From Brachybacterium saurashtrense (GTDB lineage: Bacteria > Actinomycetota > Actinomycetes > Actinomycetales > Dermabacteraceae), in assembly GCF_003355475.1 (NCBI RefSeq), contig NZ_CP031356.1:806001-870000 (forward strand): 64,000 nucleotides of DNA, written 5' to 3'. Positions 56,996 to 63,811 of the stretch are shown here, piece by piece. The position numbers were made by a program, and so were the translations under genes. How positions within the stretch are numbered: the first letter of the stretch is position 1; each line of letters starts with the position of its first letter. Below the pieces are notes generated by a model. It was not told the origin of the DNA and searched no databases. It saw nothing but the letters and a program-made list of their open reading frames with translations.

Positions 56996-58683
56996 GGCTC
57001 GTGATCGTCGGCGGGGTCGCCGGAGGCATGAGTGCCGCCGCCCGAGCCCGCCGCCTCGACGAGACCGCAGAGATCATCGTCCTGGACCGCGGGGAGCACG
57101 TCTCCTTCGCCAACTGCGGCCTGCCGTACTACGTGGGCGGAGAGATCACCGACCCGGGGGCGCTGCTGGTGCAGACGCCCGAGCGACTGCGCTCCTCGTT
57201 GAACCTCGACGTGCGCACCCGGCACGTCATGATCGGCATCGACACCGATGTTCGCGAGCTGACCGTGCGCACCCCGGTCGGAGTGGAGCAGATCGGGTAC
57301 GACGCGCTCGTGCTCTCACCCGGTGCAGCCGCGGTCCGCCCCGACGTGCCCGGCATCGACTCGCCACGAGTGCGCACCCTGCGCACCGTGGACGACGCCC
57401 TGGCGCTGCGCGGCCGCGTCACCGGCGGGGCGGCGCGCGCGATCGTGATCGGTGCCGGGTTCATCGGCGTCGAGGCCGCCGAGGCCCTCGCCCAGCAGGG
57501 CATCGCGACCACGCTCGTGCAGCGCTCCGCCCAGGTGCTTCCCCCGCTGGAGGCCGAGCACGCCTGGCCGGTCACGCGGGAGCTCCAGCGTCTCGGCATC
57601 GACGTGCGCACGGGCACCACCGTCCAGCGGATCGAACCCGGTATGGATGAGGACACGCTCACCCTGTCGGACGGCACGACGATCACGGCGGGACTGATCG
57701 TGCTCGCCGCCGGCGTCCGGCCGGACACCGAGGTGTTCGAGCAGGCGGGCATCACCTGCGAGAACGGCGCGATCGTCACCGACGAGCACGGCCGCACCAG
57801 CGCCCCGCGCGTGTGGGCGGTCGGCGACGCGACCGTGAGCACCGACCCGATCACCGGCGCCCGCCGCCCGGTGACGCTCGCCGGACCCGCCAACCGGGCC
57901 GGGCGCCTGATCGCCGACGACATCCTGCGCCCCGAGACCGCCCGCCCGCTGCCGCGGCCGCTGGGCACCGCGATCATCCGCGTCGGCGATCTCACTGCCG
58001 CGCTGACCGGCGCGAACCGCGGCGAGCTCGATCATGCCGGGATCCCCGCGCACACACTGCACCTGCACCCCAATCAGCACGCCGGCTACTTCCCGGGCGC
58101 CGCGCAGGTGCACCTCACCGTGCACGTGCACGCCGGTGACGGGCGCATCCTCGGCGCCCAGGCGCATGGCACGGACGGGGTCGACAAGCGCATCGACGTG
58201 CTCGCCACCGCGATCCGCGCCGGCATGCGCGTGGACGACCTCATCGACCTCGACCTCGCCTATGCGCCCCCGTACGGGCAGGCCAAGGATCCGATCAACC
58301 TCGCCGGGATGCTCGGCGAGAACGTCCTGACCGGCACCCTTGCCCTGTGGGATGCCCGCGATCTCGAGGGGGTGCGGGAGCGGTCGCTGATCCTCGACGT
58401 CCGCACCGACGCCGAGGTCGCCACGGGCGTGCTCCCCGGAGCCCTTCACATGCCACATATCGAGCTGCGGGACCGCCTCGACGAGGTCCGTGACGCCGCC
58501 GCTGGCCGTCCGGTGCGGGTGATGTGTGCGTCGGGGGTGCGTTCCGCGATCGCTCACCGGGTCCTGGCGCAGTCCGGGTTCGACTCCGCATCGCTGTCCG
58601 GTGGGGTGCTCACCCTCCGCGCCGCCCTCGGGCCGGACGCGGACACGGTCCTCGTCGCGCCGGGAGTGATGCAGCATGCGTGA
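56992..58683 (+). CDS. CoA-disulfide reductase with C-terminal rhodanese domain (CoADR-RHD)
   Basis: A 563-aa flavoprotein. The FAD motif [18 protein letters not shown] leads to the single redox Cys C42 in SFANCGLPYYVGG; a second nucleotide motif is VIGAGFIGVEAAEAL. A rhodanese domain (about residues 460-555) carries active Cys C512 in MCASGVRS. This architecture is known to reduce CoA persulfides/polysulfides. Overlaps trx and DUF2892 genes. Confidence 0.92.
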   Translation: MRLVIVGGVAGGMSAAARARRLDETAEIIVLDRGEHVSFANCGLPYYVGGEITDPGALLVQTPERLRSSLNLDVRTRHVMIGIDTDVRELTVRTPVGVEQIGYDALVLSPGAAAVRPDVPGIDSPRVRTLRTVDDALALRGRVTGGAARAIVIGAGFIGVEAAEALAQQGIATTLVQRSAQVLPPLEAEHAWPVTRELQRLGIDVRTGTTVQRIEPGMDEDTLTLSDGTTITAGLIVLAAGVRPDTEVFEQAGITCENGAIVTDEHGRTSAPRVWAVGDATVSTDPITGARRPVTLAGPANRAGRLIADDILRPETARPLPRPLGTAIIRVGDLTAALTGANRGELDHAGIPAHTLHLHPNQHAGYFPGAAQVHLTVHVHAGDGRILGAQAHGTDGVDKRIDVLATAIRAGMRVDDLIDLDLAYAPPYGQAKDPINLAGMLGENVLTGTLALWDARDLEGVRERSLILDVRTDAEVATGVLPGALHMPHIELRDRLDEVRDAAAGRPVRVMCASGVRSAIAHRVLAQSGFDSASLSGGVLTLRAALGPDADTVLVAPGVMQHA

Positions 58684-58978
58684 GCGCACACCCCGCCGGA
58701 TCGTCTGCGCGACCGGGCCCGGCGAACGCCTCGCCCGCGGCGTCGTCGCTCTGCTGACCGGGGCGTTCGCCGTCTCGATGTTCCCGCCCGGCCCGATCCC
58801 CGCGATCGCCGCGGCTGCGGTCGCGGCAGGCGTCGCGTTCATGGCGGTCACCGGCTGGTGTCCCAGCACGCCGACCGCGTTCCGGGCAGGTCACGCGGAG
58901 ACGCCCGACCTGCCCGTCCCCGACGCCCGCGACATTGCGGGCGCCACCGCCCCGATCACCCAGGAGACACCGCAATGA
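58676..58978 (+). CDS. DUF2892 / YgaP-like membrane protein
   Basis: A 100-aa protein with two adjoining membrane helices (about residues 18-36 and 41-60) and the family Cys-Pro in VTGWCPST. DUF2892 domains are fused to rhodaneses in YgaP, and free-standing ones accompany sulfur-transfer genes. It overlaps the CoADR gene by 8 nt and the regulator by 4 nt. Confidence 0.85.
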   Translation: MRERTPRRIVCATGPGERLARGVVALLTGAFAVSMFPPGPIPAIAAAAVAAGVAFMAVTGWCPSTPTAFRAGHAETPDLPVPDARDIAGATAPITQETPQ

Positions 58979-59250
58979 CGACACCCGAGCCGGAAGCCCA
59001 GCGCAAGGTCCTCAACCGGCTGCGCCGCGCCCGCGGACAACTCGACGGCGTCATCGCCGCCGTCGAGAACGGCGCCTCCTGCCGCGACGTCGTCACCCAG
59101 CTCGCCGCCGTCACCCACGCCCTCAACCGGGCCGGCTTCCTCGTCGTCTCCACCGCGATGGAGGACTGCCTGGCAGGCCCCGACACGGGCGAATCCCGCG
59201 ACGGCCTCACCGCCGACGACCTCGAGAAGCTCTTCCTCACCCTCGCCTGA
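58975..59250 (+). CDS. cstR: CsoR-family repressor, CstR-like persulfide sensor
   Basis: A 91-aa all-helical DUF156 regulator (LNRLRRARGQLDGVIAAVENGASCRDVVTQLAAV). The copper-CsoR triad is Cys36-His61-Cys65; here C36 and C65 are kept, but position 61 is Ala. Loss of the His is the mark of CstR, which senses persulfides through the two Cys. With the palindrome at 56591 this implies an autoregulated sulfide/persulfide operon. The gene symbol is by analogy. Confidence 0.82.
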   Translation: MTTPEPEAQRKVLNRLRRARGQLDGVIAAVENGASCRDVVTQLAAVTHALNRAGFLVVSTAMEDCLAGPDTGESRDGLTADDLEKLFLTLA

Positions 59251-59291
59251 ACACCACCAGACCTCTCACCCACGCCGAAGGAGAGACACTC

Positions 59292-59453
59292 ATGTGCCGA
59301 GCCGTCACCTGCCGCACCTGAGGAAAGACCACCTGGGCCGGATGCGGTCAACACGTCGACCAGGTCATGGCCGGGGTGCGACCCGCCGACCGCTGCCCAG
59401 GCCACGAGAAGGAGCCGTCATCCGGGTTCTTCTCACGTCTTTTCGGACGCTGA
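59292..59453 (+). CDS. Small Cys-rich protein with in-frame TGA in CxxC (selenocysteine or nonsense)
   Basis: The start ATG has GGAGAG 8 nt upstream. The frame reads MCRAVTCRT, then TGA (59319-59321), then GKTTWAGCGQHVDQVMAGV...RCPGHEKE...SRLFGR and TGA at 59451. From memory, actinobacteria encode a small family with CxxCGKTTWxGCGxHV, so the TGA takes the place of a conserved Cys (TGC/TGT). Read through, it is a 53-residue zinc-ribbon-like protein with four other Cys. It ends 8 nt before the operon's terminator. It may be a selenoprotein, a pseudogene or a base-call error. Confidence 0.6.
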
Positions 59454-59461
59454 GGCCAAGC

Positions 59462-59493
59462 GGGGGCCTGGAGGAAGATTCCTCCAGGCCCCC
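59462..59493 (+). terminator. Terminator of persulfide operon
   Basis: A perfect 14-bp stem (59462-59475 with 59480-59493) and AGAT loop, 8 nt after the small gene's stop. It ends the trx-CoADR-DUF2892-cstR-small gene operon. Confidence 0.85.
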
Positions 59494-60131
59494 GACGGCT
59501 GCGCCGTGGGGCCCGGTCGAGGCGTCCGGCCTATACCAGGGTCCCGGCCTGGTCTTCGCCGCACCCCCGGAGAGATACATGGGCGAGGCCGGACCACGGG
59601 CCGCGCTCGACCCGGGCGGGCACCGCCGCCATAGCGTCCTCCGAAGCAGACGCTCAAGGAGTTCCTATCATCGGCGAGTACCACGGCACCGTCCTACCGG
59701 CCCAACAGGGCGCTCTCATCGCCCGCGACACCACTACGGCACAAGAGTTGTGGCGTATCGAACTGGCCAAGCACGGCTGGACCGCATCGACAGTCAGCGC
59801 TGCCCTGCACGCGACGCCGGCCGACGGGCTCGCCCTCCTCTCCACCTCAGATACCACCGGTGTGCTCATCGATCTCGGAGCGGGCATTGTGGTCAGCGAG
59901 ACCGCGCAGGATGAGGCGGTGGACTCCAGCGCCGGGATACTGGTGATCTTCGACGAGGCCGGGCTGTATGCCTACGACCCCGACGACCAGCCGTTGTGGT
60001 CGCTGTCGGTCGAAGATCAGATCAGTATCGAGGCGCTCGGCGGTGTCGTCCTCCACCTCAGAGAGGACGGGTCGATCCGGGTCCACAACGTCCTCACCGG
60101 TGAATCGCCCCGGGTCTGGTGGAGGCTCTGA
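59494..60131 (+). pseudogene. Beta-propeller (PQQ-like) protein remnant cut by IS copy 2
   Basis: One frame is open from the hairpin to 60131 but lacks an ATG/GTG start; protein-like sequence begins about 59673 (GEYHGTVLPAQQGALIARDTTTAQELWRIELAKHGW) and continues with repeats such as LLSTSDTTGVLIDLGAGIVV, YAYDPDDQPLWSL and LREDGSIRVHNVLTG, the look of PQQ/quinoprotein propeller blades. It enters the IS at 60101 and stops 10 codons later. A TTG at 59748 could start a 127-aa peptide. Both ends are probably lost. Confidence 0.55.
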
Positions 60132-60143
60132 TCCCACGGGAGG

Positions 60144-60470
60144 ATGAGGAGCATGGCAGCACCGAGGAAGTACCCCGATGAACTTCGGGAGAGGGCCACG
60201 AGGATGGCCGTGGACGCGCGACGGGATCCAGCGACGAGGTCGGGAACGTTCCGCCGTGTGGGCGAGCAGCTCGGGATCAAGCCCGAAACGTTGAGGAACT
60301 GGGTCGTGCAGGCCGAGATCGACGAGGGCCACCGACTCGGGACCACGACCAGCGACGCCGAGCGGCTCGCTGAGCTGGAGAAGGAAGTGCGCGAGCTGCG
60401 CCGGGCGAACGCGATTCTGAAGTCGGCCTCGGCTTTTTTCGCAGCGGAGCTCGACCGCCCACCGCGATGA
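60144..60470 (+). CDS. IS3-family OrfA, copy 2
   Basis: A 108-aa HTH/leucine-zipper protein with the same amino acid sequence as copy 1. T-TTT-TTC at 60434-60440 is the frameshift site, and the stop overlaps the orfB start (ATGA). Confidence 0.9.
   Translation: MRSMAAPRKYPDELRERATRMAVDARRDPATRSGTFRRVGEQLGIKPETLRNWVVQAEIDEGHRLGTTTSDAERLAELEKEVRELRRANAILKSASAFFAAELDRPPR
60434..60440 (+). other. -1 ribosomal frameshift heptamer in IS copy 2
   Basis: T TTT TTC in the orfA frame; orfB is in the -1 frame. It is the same as in copy 1. Confidence 0.7.
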
Positions 60471-61399
60471 TCGTGACGTTCATCGACCAGCACAAGCACG
60501 AGTTCGGCGCCTGGCCGATCTGCCGCACGCTCACCGCAGCGGGCACCCAGATCGCGCCGAGCACCTACTACGCGTTCAAGACCCGCCCGCCCTCGAAGCG
60601 AGCGATCCGGGACAAGGAACTGCTGGTCTATATCCGGCGCGTGCACGCGAAGAACTTCGGGGTCTACGGCGCGAAGAAGCTCCACGCTCAGCTGCGCCGG
60701 GAAGGCATCGCGGTCGCGCGCTGCACCGTGGAACGACTGATGAGAGCCGACGGGCTGCGCGGCATCAGCCGAGAGAAAGGCCCACGCACCACGACTCCGG
60801 GCGACGGCCCAGACACTCGCGCTGACCTGGTCAAACGCGACTTCACCGCGACGGCCCCGAACCAGTTATGGGTCGCGGACATCACGTATTGCCGCACGTT
60901 CGCGGGCTGGGTGTATGCCGCGTTCGTCATCGATGTGTTCTCCCGCCGTGTGGTCGGCTGGCAGCTGTCGCAGTCCCTGCGGACCGACCTCGCCCTGGAC
61001 GCGCTGGAGATGGGGATCTGGACCCGTGAGTACGCAGGCCAGGACGTCTCCGGGCTCACGCACCACAGCGACAAGGGGGTCCAGTACGTCGCCGTCCGCT
61101 ACACCCAGCGCCTCGCCGAGGCTGGGGCAGTGGCCTCGGTCGGTTCGACCGGCGATTCGTATGACAACGCCCTGGCCGAGGCCTTCAACTCGCTCTTCAA
61201 GGCGGAGCTGGTCCGCAACCACGGGCCCTGGAAGAACATCGACGAGCTCGAGATCGCGACCGCGGAGTACATCGACTGGTTCAATCACCGCCGCCTGCAC
61301 GGCGAGATCGGCATGATCCCGCCCGTCGAGCTCGAGGAGAACTACCATCGCCACCAGACCGTGCCGGCGACCGCCGACGCGGCACTTGCGAGCCTCTAA
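60467..61399 (+). CDS. IS3-family transposase OrfB, copy 2
   Basis: A 310-aa DDE integrase with the same catalytic residues as copy 1. Differences from copy 1 include TTTPGD for TTRPGD, LVKRDF for LVERDF and ATAPNQ for ATRPNQ, all within about 25 residues before the first catalytic Asp. It appears intact. Confidence 0.92.
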   Translation: MIVTFIDQHKHEFGAWPICRTLTAAGTQIAPSTYYAFKTRPPSKRAIRDKELLVYIRRVHAKNFGVYGAKKLHAQLRREGIAVARCTVERLMRADGLRGISREKGPRTTTPGDGPDTRADLVKRDFTATAPNQLWVADITYCRTFAGWVYAAFVIDVFSRRVVGWQLSQSLRTDLALDALEMGIWTREYAGQDVSGLTHHSDKGVQYVAVRYTQRLAEAGAVASVGSTGDSYDNALAEAFNSLFKAELVRNHGPWKNIDELEIATAEYIDWFNHRRLHGEIGMIPPVELEENYHRHQTVPATADAALASL

Positions 61400-61417
61400 C
61401 AGACCCGGGGCGATGCA

Positions 61418-61839
61418 ATCTTGGACTCGATCACCACCATTGGGGCTGGGCCGTCGCTGTTGTAGTGCGCCTCGCCGAGCACGACGCCGACGTCGCACTG
61501 GAGGTAGCGGTTGCCAACCGAGGCGGAATGATCGAGGGCTTGAGTAACAACACGTCTAGCCCTTTCGGCAACCTCGGCGCATGGGTCGAGGTCTGTGATC
61601 GTCTTGACCCCGCCCTGATCGACTCGCTCATCGCAGAACTCCCCAAAGGCGCCGTGTCGAAGTGGGACCGAGCCATCAGACGTCCACAGCGCTACGGGCA
61701 CTGGCGCCGCGACCAGATCGCCCCCCTGGTATTTCGTGCCACCCGAGCCCGTGGACACGTCCAATCCGAGGCCGAAGCCCTGCTACGCCGCTTCCCGGCG
61801 CTCGCACGACTTCGGCCTCAGGACACGACTGTTGACTAG
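61418..61839 (+). pseudogene. Hypothetical protein, 5' end removed by IS copy 2
   Basis: An open frame runs from the IS end (LGLDHHHWGWAVAVVVRLAEHDADVALEVAVANRGG...) to a TAG at 61837-61839. A GTG at 61465 could start a 124-aa product, but the coding-like sequence continues upstream to the junction, so the 5' end is missing. The C-terminus (IAPLVFRATRARGHVQSEAEALLRRFPALARL) looks helical. I do not recognise the family. The stop shares CTAG with the convergent HTH remnant. Confidence 0.5.
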
Positions 61840-62262
61840 CGCCCATGCGTATCGCGCAGCACCGCCCCGGCACGCAGAAGGTGATTCCGCACAGTCCCAG
61901 CCGAGAACCCGAGACATGACCCCACGCGATCGAGTGATTCACCCGACTCGTACCTGCGGACCATCTCCCGGACCTCCATGTCCGACGGCGTTGCACGCCG
62001 CAAGCGCACCCCCGCGTTCGCAGCAGCGATGCCAGTCGCTCCCGTCCAAGTCCGAGTTCCTTCGCAATCTCTCGTAACGTGGCACCCGCCGCATAGCGTG
62101 CCTCTGCTCGAACCAGCATCTCCTCACTCACGCGAGGGAGCTTCCGGGCGCGCGGCTCGAGGGGACGAGGCTGGGGCCGACGGCCGCGGATCGACCAATG
62201 CATCGAGCCCATGCGAACCAGCGACGGGGTAAGTTTCGACAAGCTTCCCGCTAGGTCCACCG
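61836..62262 (-). pseudogene. Helix-turn-helix protein remnant with frameshifts
   Basis: Three frames each carry sensible sequence in order on the minus strand: GPSGKLVETYPVAGSHGLDALVDPRP (about 62260-62185), then LPRVSEEMLVRAEARYAAGATLREIAKELGLGRERLASLLRTRG (HTH), then VRLRRATPSDMEVREMVRRYESGESLDRVGSCLGFSAGTVRNHLLRAG (second HTH) to a TAG at 61836-61838. The second shift lies in a G run around 62010, as if one G were missing. The double HTH is of the kind found after recombinases in actinobacterial islands. It is a decayed gene at the island's right edge. Confidence 0.55.
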
Positions 62263-62265
62263 AGT

Positions 62266-62295
62266 ATCCCCCCTGGTCACATGGCCAGGGGGGAT
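62266..62295 (+). terminator. Hairpin terminator at the right edge of the island
   Basis: ATCCCCCCTGG (62266-62276) and its complement (62285-62295) enclose 8 nt and are followed by TTCTGT. The flanking change from decayed island sequence to compact backbone makes this a practical marker of the island's right end. Beyond it, to 62407, I see only promoter-length DNA. Confidence 0.65.
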
Positions 62296-62407
62296 TTCTG
62301 TACCCCCGCGGAGGAGGTCGCCGCGGTGCGGGAGGGCCCGCCGCCGCACGGACCTGGCCGCCGACTCGCTACGATCGCTCCATGACCGCTGCCCGCGAGC
62401 CGGCCCG

Positions 62408-63118
62408 ATGACCCGCAGCATCGTCCTCGTTCACGCCGTCCGCTCCTCCCGCACCATGTGGAAGGGGCAGCGCCGCCGACTCCGCGAGCAGGGCTTCGAG
62501 GTGATCGCCCCGGACCTGCCCGGGCACGGCCGCCGTCGCGGGGAGCCGTTCACCCTCGAGAAGGCGCTCGCCACGATCGACGAGGCCGTCGACGCCTGCG
62601 CGGAGCCGCCGCTGCTGGTGGGGCTCTCGCTGGGCGGCTACCTCACCCTGCACTGGGCCGGCACCCGGCCCGGTCGCCTGGCGGCCGTGGTCGCGGCGGA
62701 CTGCACGCTGGTGCCGGGACCGGCCTCCGCCCGCCTGTACGGGCTGTGGCTGACGATGAAGGACTGGCTGCCGGGGGACTCCGACGCCCGGGTGGCGCGC
62801 TCCTTCGCCCGGCGCCACACCCGCAAGGCCGCGAAGCGCTACTACGGCGGCGGGCGGGCCCACGGCGTGGTGCGTTCCGTGGTGCGTCTCATCGGCGGGC
62901 TGGACCTGCTCGCGGACGTCGCCGCGATCGACGTGCCGCTCACCTTCGTCAACGGCGAGCACGACCCGTTCCGCCGCCACGAGCAGCAGTTCCTGGACGC
63001 GGCGCGCGACGGCGAGCTGGTGATCCTCCACGACGCCGGGCACATCGCGAACCTGTCGCGCCCCAAGAGGTTCGCGAAGATCCTGCGGCGCTGCGCGCGG
63101 GACTCGGCGAGGGTCTGA
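62408..63118 (+). CDS. Alpha/beta hydrolase
   Basis: A 236-aa alpha/beta-hydrolase fold protein. The oxyanion region IVLVHAVRSSRTMW is N-terminal, the nucleophile elbow is GLSLGG (Ser near residue 79), the acid is likely Asp in NGEHDPF, and the His is in DAGHIANLSRP. It probably hydrolyses an ester or lactone; substrate unknown. It is the first gene of the resumed backbone, 59 nt before the LysR-like gene. Confidence 0.87.
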   Translation: MTRSIVLVHAVRSSRTMWKGQRRRLREQGFEVIAPDLPGHGRRRGEPFTLEKALATIDEAVDACAEPPLLVGLSLGGYLTLHWAGTRPGRLAAVVAADCTLVPGPASARLYGLWLTMKDWLPGDSDARVARSFARRHTRKAAKRYYGGGRAHGVVRSVVRLIGGLDLLADVAAIDVPLTFVNGEHDPFRRHEQQFLDAARDGELVILHDAGHIANLSRPKRFAKILRRCARDSARV

Positions 63119-63177
63119 GAGCGCCCGTCGTCGGCCCGCATACCGGCCGACGGCACGACGGGTCGTAGGCTGGGACC

Positions 63178-63723
63178 ATGCACTCCACCACCCTGCGCGT
63201 GGGCTTCGTGCCCGGCGTCGAGCCCGACCGCTTCCTGCGCCGCTGGAAGTCCGGCCGGCGCGATGCCTGGCTGGAGCTCGTCCCCACCCCGCTCTCGCGC
63301 CAGCACGAGGCGCTGAGCTCCGGCGAGGTCGACATGTGCTTCGTGCGCCTGCCGCTCGAGGACCCGGCGCTGCACCTGGTGCCGCTGTGGGAGGAGCGCG
63401 CCGCGATCGTGGTGAGCACCGACAACGTGCTCAGCCTGCTCGACGAGGTGGGCCCCGAGGACCTCGCCGAGGAGCCGGAGATCCCCGCCGCTCACGCCGA
63501 CGACGCCGCCGAGCGGATCGGCGTGGTCGCCACCGGCATCGGCTACACCCGGGTGCCGCTGTCGCTGGCCCGGCTCCACCATCGCAAGGACGCCGTGGCC
63601 CGGCCGCTGCGCGAGGGCGAGCCCACCCGCATCGCCCTGGCCTGGCCGCGCGCCGCCGACGACCCGTTGCGCCAGGAGTTCGTGGGAGTGGTGCGCGGCC
63701 GCACCGCCCGCTCCAGCCGTTGA
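63178..63723 (+). CDS. LysR-type substrate-binding domain protein without HTH
   Basis: A 181-aa protein resembling the effector domain of LysR regulators (LRVGFVPGVEPDRFLRRW, SSGEVDMCFVRLPLEDPALHLVPLWEERAAIVVS, GIGYTRVPLSLARL). The DNA-binding helix-turn-helix is absent, and the ATG lies exactly where the effector domain begins, so it is a genuine short form or a long-lived remnant. Its position before luxS may be meaningful. Confidence 0.78.
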   Translation: MHSTTLRVGFVPGVEPDRFLRRWKSGRRDAWLELVPTPLSRQHEALSSGEVDMCFVRLPLEDPALHLVPLWEERAAIVVSTDNVLSLLDEVGPEDLAEEPEIPAAHADDAAERIGVVATGIGYTRVPLSLARLHHRKDAVARPLREGEPTRIALAWPRAADDPLRQEFVGVVRGRTARSSR

Positions 63724-63811
63724 GCCGGGCGGCCCGCCGCGCACGCGGCACCCAGAACACACCACCTGCGACCGCACCACCTGAGAAGACATCACCCGAA
63801 GGAGCCCGAGC

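Larger units (their letters stand above)
60101..61417 (+). mobile_element. IS3-family insertion sequence, copy 2 (1,317 bp, inverted to copy 1)
   Basis: Same length and ends as the copy at 39780-41096 (TGAATCGCCCCGGG at 60101, ...CCCGGGGCGATGCA at 61417) with the same orfA/orfB. It differs by about ten or more substitutions clustered in the middle of orfB. No target duplication is seen, and genes on both sides are cut. With copy 1 it brackets 19,004 bp. Confidence 0.9.

Noticed and set aside
59319..59350. A convincing bacterial SECIS hairpin after the TGA
   Set aside because: Only a 4-bp outer stem and a 2-bp inner stem can be paired, with the loop about 13 nt from the TGA, closer than usual. 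It is too weak to count as evidence.
62240..62262. Partial match of CTAGGTCCACC to the tRNA-Ala 3' end CTAGCTCCACG as a possible attR
   Set aside because: Only about 9 of 12 bases match, the flanking T-arm sequence is absent, and large serine recombinases need only a short core, so the match carries no weight.
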